Under the pieces are notes generated by a model that made no database searches, was not told where the DNA came from, and was given only the letters and a program-made list of their open reading frames with translations. Of a stretch of 50,203 bases of DNA, positions 35,333-44,249 are shown in pieces. Made by a program: the position numbers and the translations under genes. Every line of letters starts with the position of its first letter. Position 1 is the first letter of the stretch. Source of the DNA: Thermodesulfovibrionia bacterium (GTDB lineage: Bacteria; Nitrospirota; Thermodesulfovibrionia; UBA6902). The DNA lies in the NCBI GenBank assembly GCA_020057065.1, contig JAGVGM010000131.1:1-50203 (forward strand), given 5' to 3'.

Positions 35333-36328
35333 TTATTTCTTAAAATTATACGCTTCCAGTATTTTTGATTCAATCTCGCCGGCTATTTGAGGGTTCGCCT
35401 GTAGATATTGTCTGGAATTCTCTCTCCCCTGTCCTATGCGGCTTCCGTTGTAAGAGTACCATGCGCCTGATTTCTCAATGATGTTCTTTTCAACGCCGAG
35501 ATCAATTATCTCGCCGTTTCTCGAAATCCCTTCATTGAAATAAATATCAAACTCAGCCTGTTTGAAAGGCGGGGCCACCTTGTTTTTTACCACCTTCACT
35601 CTCACCCTGCTTCCTATCGATTCCTGTGCATCTTTGAGGTTTTCAATTTTTCTTATATCAAGCCTGACAGATGCGTAAAACTTGAGTGCATTCCCGCCGC
35701 TTGTTGTTTCAGGGTTCCCGAACATAACACCTATCTTCATTCTGATCTGGTTAATAAAAATAACGGTTGCCTGTCCTTTTGCAATCGCCGCGGTGAGCTT
35801 TCTTAAGGCCTGGCTCATGAGCCGCGCCTGAAGTCCCGGCAGGCTATCCCCCATGTCCCCTTCGATCTCTGCCCGTGGTACCAGCGCTGCTACAGAATCT
35901 ATGACAATAACATCAAGCGCACCGCTGCGAACCAGCGTTTCGGTCACTTCAAGCGCCTGCTCTCCTGTATCAGGCTGGCTTACAAGAAGATCATTGATAT
36001 TGACCCCGAGTTTTCCAGCATATGACAGATCCAGAGCATGCTCGGCATCGATATAGGCTGCGTTGCCTCCTGCTTTTTGTGCCTGCGCTACAGCATTGAG
36101 CGCAAGAGTTGTCTTTCCTGACGATTCAGGGCCGTAGATCTCAACAACCCTTCCTCTCGGATATCCTCCGATCCCAAGGGCCGCATCAAGACCTATGGAC
36201 CCTGAAGGGATAACTTGTATTTCCGTTATACCTTCAGAGCCGAGACGCATTATTGCGCCTTTGCCGAACTGTTTTTCTATCTGTGATATGGCTACTTCAA
36301 GAGCCTTTGAACGATCTTTATCAGACAT
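35333..36328 (-). CDS. recA: Recombinase RecA
   Basis: A 331-residue recombinase that forms filaments on single-stranded DNA and drives strand exchange and the SOS response. Walker A '[15 protein letters not shown]', Walker B '[20 protein letters not shown]', DNA-binding loop region '[20 protein letters not shown]' and '[20 protein letters not shown]' all present. Length is slightly short because the acidic C-terminal tail is reduced. A strong AAGGAGG site precedes the ATG. A TTGAAT/TACAGT promoter is possible at 36394-36366. No LexA-type operator of the E. coli or GAAC-N4-GTTC kind was seen upstream. Confidence 0.97.
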   Translation of the reverse strand: MSDKDRSKALEVAISQIEKQFGKGAIMRLGSEGITEIQVIPSGSIGLDAALGIGGYPRGRVVEIYGPESSGKTTLALNAVAQAQKAGGNAAYIDAEHALDLSYAGKLGVNINDLLVSQPDTGEQALEVTETLVRSGALDVIVIDSVAALVPRAEIEGDMGDSLPGLQARLMSQALRKLTAAIAKGQATVIFINQIRMKIGVMFGNPETTSGGNALKFYASVRLDIRKIENLKDAQESIGSRVRVKVVKNKVAPPFKQAEFDIYFNEGISRNGEIIDLGVEKNIIEKSGAWYSYNGSRIGQGRENSRQYLQANPQIAGEIESKILEAYNFKK

Positions 36329-36365
36329 GTAATTCCTCCTTGGTTTTTAGATAATTATGCATTCT

Positions 36366-36394
36366 ACTGTAATAAGATTATTCTCAGGATTCAA
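36366..36394 (-). promoter_or_regulatory. Candidate recA promoter
   Basis: TTGAAT (36394-36389), a 17-bp spacer and TACAGT (36371-36366) on the minus strand. The -35 box overlaps the left arm of a TTCAAGGGG/CCCCTTGAA inverted repeat. A normal leader with a Shine-Dalgarno site follows. Confidence 0.4.
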
Positions 36395-36458
36395 GGGGTC
36401 AAGGGTACGAGTAAAGACAAGCTGACTCACTTGAACCCTAAACCCTCGGCCCCTTGAA
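36390..36458. repeat. Inverted repeat between thpR and recA
   Basis: TTCAAGGGG (36390-36398) and CCCCTTGAA (36450-36458), each with further CCCTT/AAGGG-like repeats beside it. No T run follows the stem, so it is a repeat remnant rather than a clear terminator. Confidence 0.55.
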
Positions 36459-36465
36459 CCCTTTC

Positions 36466-37023
36466 TCATTTTCCCAATGCAATCTCCGCAATCTTTGTAT
36501 ACCGCGCCCCTGCCGGGCTTAAATCGCTTTTAATGAAAGAGACGGATTTCACATCGATAACGCCAAACTTATTGTCCTTATGCAATTCAATTTCTTCCAA
36601 TAAAGTTTCTTTCCCAATTAAAGACCTGAATCTGCCAAGGGTGAGGTGAGGGAGAAATTTCCTGTTTTCTTTTTCAAATCCCATAGAAGCCATCGCGTCC
36701 TCAATTTCCTGTTGAAGTGCTGCAAAAGTCCCGTTTCCGTTAATTCCAACCCATAGAACACGTGGAGATCTCTTGTTTGGGAAAACGCCTGCTCCCGCGA
36801 TCTCAAGATTAAACGCTGTATACTTCCTGCACGTCCCCTCAATTATATTTACTATACGATCAACATCTTTTTCTTTAATATCGCCGAGAAATTTCAGTGT
36901 AAGATGAATGCCCTCGGGTTTTACCCATCTCACATCCGCTCCGCACTTTTTAAGTCCATTCTGCAATTCAGAAAGAGCGGTTCTTACCGACTCCGGCAAT
37001 TCTATAGCAATAAAACTTCTCAA
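36466..37023 (-). CDS. thpR: RNA 2',3'-cyclic phosphodiesterase (2'-5' RNA ligase family)
   Basis: A 185-residue 2H phosphoesterase. The two catalytic HxTx motifs are His40 in 'HLTLKFLGD' and His126 in 'HLTLGRF'. The family opens RNA 2',3'-cyclic phosphates and can ligate tRNA halves in vitro; its cell role is unclear. The start is TTG ('MRSFIAIELP'), with a TATA-rich stretch 6-8 nt upstream and no Shine-Dalgarno site. Position just upstream of recA is conserved in many bacteria, usually after cinA, which is missing here. Confidence 0.93.
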   Translation of the reverse strand: MRSFIAIELPESVRTALSELQNGLKKCGADVRWVKPEGIHLTLKFLGDIKEKDVDRIVNIIEGTCRKYTAFNLEIAGAGVFPNKRSPRVLWVGINGNGTFAALQQEIEDAMASMGFEKENRKFLPHLTLGRFRSLIGKETLLEEIELHKDNKFGVIDVKSVSFIKSDLSPAGARYTKIAEIALGK

Positions 37024-37127
37024 GATTATTTTATATACAGTTTATGTTCCAAAATAGGATACCACAGAAATGTAAAAATGTGCAGGGCTTTTGAAAATCC
37101 ACATCATTTTTTCGCATCTTTGCTCCC

Positions 37128-37862
37128 TCAGAAATAAAAGTTACTTCCCTCTTCCCTCAATCTTTCCTTCCGTTTATCATAATCGGGTAAAATGGAGCCG
37201 AGATATTTCCAGAAAGCATTTGAATGGTTTCTGTATTTAAGATGGCAAAGCTCATGAACAATAACATAATCAACGATACTCATGGGCGCCATAATTATGC
37301 GCCAGTTGAAGCGTAATACACCTTTTGTATCACAACTACCCCATCTTTTCTGTTGATCGCGTATTAAAACCTTTGGATCGGGTAATCCCATTTTTTTAAC
37401 ATATATGTTTGCCCTCTCTATAATCCGTTTTTTTGCCTGTACCGAATACCAATTAATTAATACATTCCTGATCTCTCCGGGGCATTGATCATTGGGCGTA
37501 TCGCAATACCCCCCAACAATCAGGCGACTTTTGTGCAATCTTACAGCAGGCTTATTATGGTTATGGCTTCTCAGGATTTTAAGGCGTAGATGACGGCCAA
37601 GATAGGGGAAAGACTCTCCGCTGACAAACTCTTTTTCCGCATGATGAGAAATTTTCAGAGAACCGGTCTTTTTAATTATCCATTCTGATTTAGACTTTAC
37701 AACATGAATAAGTTTTGAATAGGGGGCATGAATAGGCGATCTTACTAAAACATCGCCTGCCGGTCCGATAGAGAGGGCGATTGTCTTTTTCCGTCTCGGA
37801 CTCCTGATTATCGCAAAATTGATAGTCTTTCGGCCAAAAGTTACTTGACCTTTATTAGTCAT
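37128..37862 (-). CDS. YgjP-like (DUF45) metal-dependent hydrolase, system 2
   Basis: A 244-residue protein with the metal-binding motif 'VIVHELCHLKYRNHSNAFW' and the family motif 'QQKRWGSCDTKGVLRFNWR'. It overlaps the hsdR stop by 4 bp and is the last gene of the type I operon. It is only distantly similar to the YgjP-like protein at 28702, so the hsdR-YgjP arrangement was probably acquired twice rather than duplicated locally. Confidence 0.9.
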   Translation of the reverse strand: MTNKGQVTFGRKTINFAIIRSPRRKKTIALSIGPAGDVLVRSPIHAPYSKLIHVVKSKSEWIIKKTGSLKISHHAEKEFVSGESFPYLGRHLRLKILRSHNHNKPAVRLHKSRLIVGGYCDTPNDQCPGEIRNVLINWYSVQAKKRIIERANIYVKKMGLPDPKVLIRDQQKRWGSCDTKGVLRFNWRIIMAPMSIVDYVIVHELCHLKYRNHSNAFWKYLGSILPDYDKRKERLREEGSNFYF

Positions 37863-40852
37863 CTTCTGATCCTCACACGTGCGAGATCCATTAATTTAAT
37901 CGTTAAAGGTTCTACCTCTTCCAATTTATATCCTGCAGCTCTCAAATGTCTCTTGATCTGTCTTCGCATTTCACGCTGAACGTCATCTTTATGCATCCAG
38001 TCCACTACAGCAAGCTTTTCAAGGGATTCAAAAATCAGCCCTGCCAGTTCCTTATTGGGTCCTTTTCTGCCCCCGTAAGAAGGTCGTTCCTCTGATATTT
38101 TGCCCTCGCCATGATCTCCGTCTTTTTTCGACAATATGTTATAGAAGGCAAACTCGGTCTCAGACATGCCCATCTCTTCAGCGACTTTGTGCACATTTTT
38201 CATCTCATCCGTTATTGTCTGAAGAAGTTTAAGCTGCTTTGCAGCATCTATCCTCTCCTGCTTTCTCTCCTCGATTATTTTTTCAAGCCGTTCTTTAAGG
38301 GACTGATAAAAAACAGGATCTTCTTCAAGTTTCACAGATATCTCGTGTCTGATGGCATGCTCCATCTCACTCGCTTTAGCCTCTGTAGAAGTCAGTTTTG
38401 CCACTTCTTTATCAAATCTCTCAGAGAAAATGGAGATAGGTTCAAGGATTTGTTCTATTCCTGATACATGAATATACTCTTCAATTAGTTTGCGCACCTT
38501 CGCGCCGCAGTCTGCAAGGTCAAGTCTTGAATCACGGTACCGGGCTCGCGCAGCATTGCGTATCTTCCCGAGCCACTTCAGGTCTTTTACATATGGAAGG
38601 GCTGATGGTTCAGGCAGGAGCATATCCATACTCTGCGAAAATCTCCTGAAGGCGATATCAAATTCCGCTCTCACATCCTCAGGCTCCAAAACTTTTATAC
38701 ATGCCTCCAGATTATCTTTATTAACCCTGTCAAAAAAGCGCATGGCAGCCCTGTGACGGCTTTCAAGACGCGGCAGCTCTTCGGATTTCGGACGCATTAC
38801 ACCTTCAATATCCTTTGGATGAAAGATACTCAGGGCCTCCTGTAAAAATCGTGATATTCCCCAGTAATCGACTACGAGTCCGTAATCTTTCCCTTGAGAA
38901 ATACGATTTACCCTTGCTATGGCCTGAAGCAATGTATGTTCTTTGAAATTGCTGTCAAGATACATGACTTGTTCGACCGGGGCATCAAAGCCCGTGATCA
39001 GCATATCGCAGACTATCAGGATGGAAAGGGGATCGTTTTTGTCTTTAAATCTGTCAATCAGCGCCTGTTGTTTTTCTTTGATCAGTTTGTATTTTGCAAG
39101 CCTTTCAGGGTCATTATGACTTGCCGACATAATAAGGGCGGATTCCGGGGCGTCAAGGCGGTCGAGTGTTTCCTTGTAGGTTACTGCTGTGTCCCTGTTT
39201 ACCGCTACAATCTGCGCCTTAAAACCATTCGGCTGAATAAACTTTTCATAGTGTTCGATGATATCAAGGCATATCCTCTCTATCCTTTTGGGAGCGCCGG
39301 CAACTGCCTCAAGGGTAGCGTATTTAGTCTTAATGCGTTCTCTTTCATCAGAGGGATAATCCTTAAAAACCCTTTCAAAAATAGCATCAAGGGACTCTCC
39401 CTCTATTCTGATATCAGGCAGTCTGCCTTCATAATAGATCGGAACAGTCGCCCTGTCCTTTACAGACTGTTCAATATTATAGGTATGAATGTATGGACCA
39501 AATGTATGGATCGTGCTTCTATCTTTTTTATCAATCGGGGTTCCTGTAAATCCCAAAAAGCAGGCATTAGGCATGGCCCTGCGCATATTCGCTGCAAGGC
39601 TCTTATATTGAGTGCGATGAGCTTCATCAACCATCACAAACAGGTTCTTTTCTTCTGTGAGGACCGGATGAATATCTTCGGTCGTGGCATCCTGAAATTT
39701 CTGTATTGTGGTCATAATTGTCTTTCCAACGCCTGCCTTGAGCAGATCACGAAGGCCTGCTACACTTTTTGCTCTCTCAGGATTTGGAAAGCCGCATCTT
39801 TCAAAAGTCCCGCTGATCTGGGTATCGAGATCGATTCTGTCAGTGACTATGACAATAGTAGGGTTCTCAAATTCCATTATGCGCCTGAGCTTGACAGCCA
39901 GCCATAGCATAGTGAGGGACTTCCCTGATCCCTGTGTATGCCAGATTACCCCGCCTCTTTTTGTGGGAACCTTTGCACTTAGAATTCTTTCTATAGCCTT
40001 ATTCACAGCAATAAACTGCTGATATCTGGCAACCTTCTTTATGGTTCTTCCTTTATCAACCTCAAAGGCTATAAAGTTTCTCACCATATCAAAGAGGTTT
40101 GCAGGGTGAAGAACTCCATAAATAAGAACATCCTGCGGCGACGGGATTCTGCCTAATATTTTTTGCAGACTATCGAGCGTTAAAGGAAAAGGGACTTTCC
40201 ATTCAGCATAATACATGTGCGACGTGCCGACAGCGCCGAACATGGAAGCCTGCCCGCATGTGGCAACAAGGATTTGAGCTGTCTCAAACAGGCGCGGCGC
40301 TCCCTGTCCCTTGAACCTATCTTCTGCTTCCTGGTAACGGATAAGTTGAGTGATCGCTTCTTCGATAGGATTTTGTATTGTAGGACTTTTGCATTCAATG
40401 ACTACGAGCGGAATGCCATTGACAAAAACTACGATATCAGGACATATAGCTTTTTTACTTCCCTGAACCCAGAATTGCCTGGTGACAATGAATTCATTAT
40501 TTTCAGGATGCTCAAAATCAATGAAGTGAACGCTCTGTCCTTTCTTACCCTGCCCCAAATCCTGTTCAAAAGAGATGGTGTGTACCAATGCGGTATGAAT
40601 CTTTTCATTAGCATCCACGAGGCTCACAGCCTGAACATTGGCTATCTCACGAACCGCCTTTTTAAGATTCTCATCCGATATCCAAGGATTCAGTTTCCTG
40701 ATCGCTTTCTCAAGACGGCTGATTAAGATAACTTCTTTCTGGCTTGAACGTTCTTTATCAAGGTCTTCAGAAGAGACAAAGGTATAGCCGATTGATTCAA
40801 GAAGCTCCGCCGCAGGGTCTTCAGAGAGATGCAGTTCGTTCCAGTCCTGCAT
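37859..40852 (-). CDS. hsdR: Type I restriction subunit HsdR (system 2)
   Basis: A 997-residue translocase-nuclease. The endonuclease site lies in 'CPDIVVFVNGIPLVVIECK' (about 135-153). The motor has Walker A 'TQGSGKSLTMLWLA' (about 305), DExH box 'DEAHRTQYKS' (about 407), 'GFTGTPIDKKDRSTIHTFG' and 'QAIARVNRISQGKDYG'. The long helical C-terminus ends near 'RQIKRHLRAAGYKLEEVE'. It differs clearly from system 1 HsdR, which indicates an independent type I family. It follows hsdS by 2 bp. Confidence 0.95.
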   Translation of the reverse strand: MQDWNELHLSEDPAAELLESIGYTFVSSEDLDKERSSQKEVILISRLEKAIRKLNPWISDENLKKAVREIANVQAVSLVDANEKIHTALVHTISFEQDLGQGKKGQSVHFIDFEHPENNEFIVTRQFWVQGSKKAICPDIVVFVNGIPLVVIECKSPTIQNPIEEAITQLIRYQEAEDRFKGQGAPRLFETAQILVATCGQASMFGAVGTSHMYYAEWKVPFPLTLDSLQKILGRIPSPQDVLIYGVLHPANLFDMVRNFIAFEVDKGRTIKKVARYQQFIAVNKAIERILSAKVPTKRGGVIWHTQGSGKSLTMLWLAVKLRRIMEFENPTIVIVTDRIDLDTQISGTFERCGFPNPERAKSVAGLRDLLKAGVGKTIMTTIQKFQDATTEDIHPVLTEEKNLFVMVDEAHRTQYKSLAANMRRAMPNACFLGFTGTPIDKKDRSTIHTFGPYIHTYNIEQSVKDRATVPIYYEGRLPDIRIEGESLDAIFERVFKDYPSDERERIKTKYATLEAVAGAPKRIERICLDIIEHYEKFIQPNGFKAQIVAVNRDTAVTYKETLDRLDAPESALIMSASHNDPERLAKYKLIKEKQQALIDRFKDKNDPLSILIVCDMLITGFDAPVEQVMYLDSNFKEHTLLQAIARVNRISQGKDYGLVVDYWGISRFLQEALSIFHPKDIEGVMRPKSEELPRLESRHRAAMRFFDRVNKDNLEACIKVLEPEDVRAEFDIAFRRFSQSMDMLLPEPSALPYVKDLKWLGKIRNAARARYRDSRLDLADCGAKVRKLIEEYIHVSGIEQILEPISIFSERFDKEVAKLTSTEAKASEMEHAIRHEISVKLEEDPVFYQSLKERLEKIIEERKQERIDAAKQLKLLQTITDEMKNVHKVAEEMGMSETEFAFYNILSKKDGDHGEGKISEERPSYGGRKGPNKELAGLIFESLEKLAVVDWMHKDDVQREMRRQIKRHLRAAGYKLEEVEPLTIKLMDLARVRIRR

Positions 40853-40854
40853 GA

Positions 40855-42066
40855 TTAAACCTTCACCCTCACTTCACCTATCAACAAAACCTGCATGAGG
40901 GCAGCCTTAAATTTACTAAATTCTGCAATCAAGTTAGAATTAATTCTTAAAATATTTTCCAGCTTGTTTATTGTTAACGAAATTTCTTTTTGCTCTTTAT
41001 ATTTTGGTAAAGGGATTTTAATTTTTCTTAACTGCTCAGCGGGTAGGTGAGCAATAGTATTTACTCCTGTAAGATAAGTGAAGTATTTTTTCTCGGCAGC
41101 AAACAACATGAAATGCAATAAAAATTCCGGAACCGTATTATGTTCTAATGGACGTAATCTGTGTATCGCCTTTTGGTAGTAACATTCTGGAAGTTCGTTA
41201 TTCCAGATTGCAGTTCTTCCGATTTCGCCTCCTTCACAAATTAACAGGTCTCCTTTTCTCAATCTATACTTTTCCATTTCTTTTTCAGTGAAATCCATGT
41301 ATTGAATAGTTTTTAAATCTATTCTGTTCCACTGAACATTGTAATTGCCTAAATATGGCCTTGGATTAAATCCACCTTTAGATTTTGGTGACAACATTTT
41401 GCCCAATTGAATCTCGTAAATATCCCCCAACCTCACCACCTCCCACTCCTCCGGTATCTCTCCGATAGGAGTCTTCTTGAACTTCTTATGCCGTCCGGGG
41501 ATGCCACTGGTAAGCAATTCCTGCATCAGTCCTTTTTTTACAACCTTTGTCTGCTCAATAATCGCCTTTGTCTTTTCAATGGCATTATCTACAGATGAAA
41601 GGATAGCAGCGATCTTGCGTTGTTCGGAAAGAGGGGGAAGAAGGATTGTAATGAATTGTAAAGACCTCCCAGCGTGCAATATTGTTGAACCTGTTGTATA
41701 GGCTTTAACTATTGACTGAACCGTGGGCGATTGTAGGGCATAGAATAAAAAGTCTTTTTTGACTTTCTGGTTTTTGGGTTTAACCAATCTAATTCCTGAA
41801 GATATTGCTCCGCTATAGCCTTTCGCTACCAGTCCCGGTGAACCATCTAAAGCAAAAAGAATATCATCAGGACCGATATACAATAATCCTTTCGCTTTTG
41901 TAAAAACCGGATTGTTTGTCTTTCCAGATAAATCACCTATCCTAAGAAAACAGACCCCTTTTTCAGGTTCACAGTAAGCTTCATAGCCGGGCTCAGTGCC
42001 TCTTTGTGCACTAACCAAATTCATCAGTAAATCTTCTGTCCATCCCTCCGGGATCACTTTGCTCAC
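40855..42066 (-). CDS. hsdS: Type I specificity subunit HsdS (system 2)
   Basis: A 403-residue specificity protein with two target-recognition domains. The first spans 'VIPEGWTEDLLMNLVSAQRG' to 'LSEQRKIAAILSSVDNAIEK', followed by the conserved 'VVKKGLMQELLTSGI'. The second spans 'GEIPEEWEVVRLGDIYEIQL' to 'YKEQKEISLTINKLENILRI', followed by 'FKAALMQVLLIGEVRVKV'. The start overlaps the DUF1016 gene by 4 bp. Unlike system 1 hsdS, the central linker is normal and no repeat is inserted. Confidence 0.93.
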   Translation of the reverse strand: MSKVIPEGWTEDLLMNLVSAQRGTEPGYEAYCEPEKGVCFLRIGDLSGKTNNPVFTKAKGLLYIGPDDILFALDGSPGLVAKGYSGAISSGIRLVKPKNQKVKKDFLFYALQSPTVQSIVKAYTTGSTILHAGRSLQFITILLPPLSEQRKIAAILSSVDNAIEKTKAIIEQTKVVKKGLMQELLTSGIPGRHKKFKKTPIGEIPEEWEVVRLGDIYEIQLGKMLSPKSKGGFNPRPYLGNYNVQWNRIDLKTIQYMDFTEKEMEKYRLRKGDLLICEGGEIGRTAIWNNELPECYYQKAIHRLRPLEHNTVPEFLLHFMLFAAEKKYFTYLTGVNTIAHLPAEQLRKIKIPLPKYKEQKEISLTINKLENILRINSNLIAEFSKFKAALMQVLLIGEVRVKV

Positions 42067-43175
42067 TGAATCTTTCTTCTCCTTCTGGAAACTTCTTTAT
42101 CCACCCTTTCGGCTTCTCCTTCCATCTCCTCTTTCCCAAGCTCCTGCATTATTTGCCTTTCAAGTTCTTCAGGTTTAGGCAGTTTGTCTACAAGATCAGA
42201 TGGTAACTTTCTGGTAAGCGTGTATTCAGCGACGCCCATTGGTTTTTCTATGCCCTTCAGGGAATATTCCACTTCCATCCTGTTGCGGTCTCCGCACAAG
42301 ATGATTCCGATAGAAAGATTTTCATCAGGCTCACGGACAAAGTCATTAAGCAGGTTTAGATAGAAATTCATCTTGCCTGCATATTCAGGCTTGAACTTGC
42401 CCGCTTTCAATTCTATAGCGACAAGACATTTCAGTTTGCGGTGATAAAAGAGGAGATCGATAAAATACTCTTCGTTGCCGAGTTTCACTGGATACTGATT
42501 GCCGATGAATGCAAAGCCATGTCCGAATTCCAATAAGACACTGCGTATCTGATTTACCAAACGCCGTTCAAGCTCCCGCTCAACAACGGGTTTTGTTATA
42601 CCGAGGAAGTCGAGGGCGTAAACGTCTTTCATGGCCTGATCCGCCTGTTCAGCAAGGGCAGCAGGGAGCGTATCAGGGAAATTGTGCTGTTTCGTGGCAA
42701 GCTTGTGCCTCTTGTGCGCCTGAGTCTGTATTTGATGCAGAAGAACATTCCGGCTCCAGCCCATTTCGACGGTCATTTTGAGATAGTATTCCCGTGCGGA
42801 TAGCTCTTTAACCTTAGCGATGATTATCAGATTTTGTCCCCAGGGAATTTCTCCAACAACTTGTTGGAGATTTGGATGTTCATTATACTCAAGATAAAAC
42901 TGCCGCATATACCATAAGTTTTGCGTAGAGAAACCCGATGTACCCGGTAATTCTTCACGCAGGTCATAAGACAGTTTTTCAACTATGGATTTGCCCCATC
43001 CATCACGCTTCTGTCGTAAAGCAATCTCGCGTCCTATATTCCAGTAAAGGCCAATAAGTTCCTTGTTTACTGCTCTATAGGCTTGAATTCTGCTTTCACT
43101 GATATGCTGCTTTATTGTTTTTAGAAAGGCGGCATAATCGGAAGGGAGTTTCTGGATTTTTTTACTGTTGCTCAT
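42063..43175 (-). CDS. DUF1016 (YhcG-type) PD-(D/E)xK nuclease-family protein
   Basis: A 370-residue protein. The N-terminal DUF1016 domain has 'RAVNKELIGLYWNIGREI' and 'GFSTQNLWYMRQFY'. The C-terminal nuclease-like domain has 'YFIDLLFYHRKLKCLVAIEL' followed by KAGKF, giving D-x(n)-E-x-K spacing. Often found inside type I restriction operons; its role there is unknown. It overlaps both neighbours by 4 bp (ATGA type), so it is translated with HigA-like and HsdS proteins. The final 40 residues are strongly charged. Confidence 0.92.
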   Translation of the reverse strand: MSNSKKIQKLPSDYAAFLKTIKQHISESRIQAYRAVNKELIGLYWNIGREIALRQKRDGWGKSIVEKLSYDLREELPGTSGFSTQNLWYMRQFYLEYNEHPNLQQVVGEIPWGQNLIIIAKVKELSAREYYLKMTVEMGWSRNVLLHQIQTQAHKRHKLATKQHNFPDTLPAALAEQADQAMKDVYALDFLGITKPVVERELERRLVNQIRSVLLEFGHGFAFIGNQYPVKLGNEEYFIDLLFYHRKLKCLVAIELKAGKFKPEYAGKMNFYLNLLNDFVREPDENLSIGIILCGDRNRMEVEYSLKGIEKPMGVAEYTLTRKLPSDLVDKLPKPEELERQIMQELGKEEMEGEAERVDKEVSRRRRKIQ

Positions 43176-43426
43176 CCTAAATCCCTCATATAAGCAGCTT
43201 GAAGGTTTAGCCAGAAATCCAAGGATGTCCCGAAGGCTTCTGAAAAAATGAGGGCCGTTTCAGAAGTAATCGCCTTCTTGCCTGCTATAATTTCGTTTAT
43301 AGACTGAAGTGGTTTCCCCGTGATCTTTGCAAAATCCGTCTGTGTCCAGCCACGGGCATTTAACTCTTCTTCTAATATTTCACCGGGCGGTATCTGTTTG
43401 AAGGGTCTATCGTTTTCCTTAATCAT
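43172..43426 (-). CDS. HigA-like XRE antitoxin/regulator
   Basis: An 84-residue helix-turn-helix protein of the HigA/VapI type ('IPPGEILEEELNARGWTQTD', 'KPLQSINEIIAGKKAITSET', 'EAFGTSLDFWLNLQAAY'). The ATG at 43426 is used: it has a GGGAG Shine-Dalgarno site and overlaps the fic stop by 4 bp. A longer frame to 43483 would run inside fic. No HigB-type toxin is adjacent; the neighbours are Fic and a DUF1016 nuclease, so either could be the partner, or it regulates the operon. Confidence 0.88.
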   Translation of the reverse strand: MIKENDRPFKQIPPGEILEEELNARGWTQTDFAKITGKPLQSINEIIAGKKAITSETALIFSEAFGTSLDFWLNLQAAYMRDLG

Positions 43427-44184
43427 TTCTTCTCCCTGCTCAAACTCTTCAGCAACCTTATATAATCCTTCTGACTTTCCCAAACCATGCAGGATATGAA
43501 ATTTATAAAGGGCTGGTTTTCCCCTTTATTTGCGCCCCGGGTTGCGGAAATATAATCGCTGCGCACTACCGGAGGAATGATGGTTATCGGGTAGCCTTCC
43601 TGAAGCAGCGCAAGGTTCATTAACAGTCTGGCTGTCCTGCCATTTCCATCCATAAAAGGATGAATGGTAACAAGTCGAATATGCAAAAGCGATGCAAATT
43701 CAACCGGATGAAATTTCTTTTTCAGGGCGGGTATCTCAGCCGTAAATTTCCGCATTAAAGTCTTAAGCTCGAAATGCGACGGAAACTCAAAATCAGTCCC
43801 GGTAACAATAACAGCCTGTTTTCTGTATTTCCCGGCATTTTTTGAATCAACGCGGTAATAGAAAAGTTTATGTAACTGCAATATGTCTTTTTCGGTTATG
43901 GTCTTGTTTTTAGCGAGTTCATATAAAAGGTCATAAGCTTCACTATGCCCTATAGCTTCATAATGATCCTTTAGCGGCTTCCCCCCTATTGTTATCCCGT
44001 CTTCAATAACGACCTTTGTCTCGGATTCAGTAAGCGAGTTCCCCTCTATTGCATTGCTGGAATATGTTAATCCGATCCGGTAATATTCCTTCAACTGCTT
44101 AAGCGCATGACGGCTTAACGGCCGGTATTTGTTGATCTCCTTCTGTAACTCGTCAACCTCTGAAAGTCTGTTCTGATATTTCAT
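43423..44184 (-). CDS. Fic-domain AMP-transferase
   Basis: A 253-residue Fic protein. The active-site motif 'HPFMDGNGRTAR' fits HxFx(D/E)GNGRxxR completely. An N-terminal inhibitory motif (S/T)xxxE(G/N) is visible in 'TYSSNAIEGNSLTESET', so this is a self-inhibited class II Fic enzyme. Such proteins transfer AMP (or other nucleotide parts) to hydroxyl groups of target proteins; the target here is unknown. GGAGG precedes the ATG. It is 65 bp downstream of hsdM and overlaps the HigA-like gene by 4 bp. Confidence 0.92.
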   Translation of the reverse strand: MKYQNRLSEVDELQKEINKYRPLSRHALKQLKEYYRIGLTYSSNAIEGNSLTESETKVVIEDGITIGGKPLKDHYEAIGHSEAYDLLYELAKNKTITEKDILQLHKLFYYRVDSKNAGKYRKQAVIVTGTDFEFPSHFELKTLMRKFTAEIPALKKKFHPVEFASLLHIRLVTIHPFMDGNGRTARLLMNLALLQEGYPITIIPPVVRSDYISATRGANKGENQPFINFISCMVWESQKDYIRLLKSLSREKK

Positions 44185-44207
44185 AAGCTCTTCCTCCGTT
44201 TTAGAAA

Positions 44208-44228
44208 GGGCAGGTTACAAACCTGCCC
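44208..44228. repeat. Perfect hairpin between hsdM and fic
   Basis: GGGCAGGTT (44208-44216), ACA loop, AACCTGCCC (44220-44228): a 9-bp perfect stem. No T run follows on the minus strand, so it looks like a dispersed-repeat fragment or an mRNA-stabilising hairpin rather than a terminator. Confidence 0.6.
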
Positions 44229-44249
44229 CTACATTTCATAAAAATGTAA

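Noticed and set aside
36329-36465. LexA/SOS operator upstream of recA
   Set aside because: Neither a CTGT-N8-ACAG nor a GAAC-N4-GTTC type site was found; only an ordinary promoter candidate and an inverted repeat are present.
38894-39907. A 337-codon open frame on the plus strand inside hsdR of system 2
   Set aside because: Antisense to the HsdR helicase motifs; the Cys- and Phe-rich translation is not protein-like.
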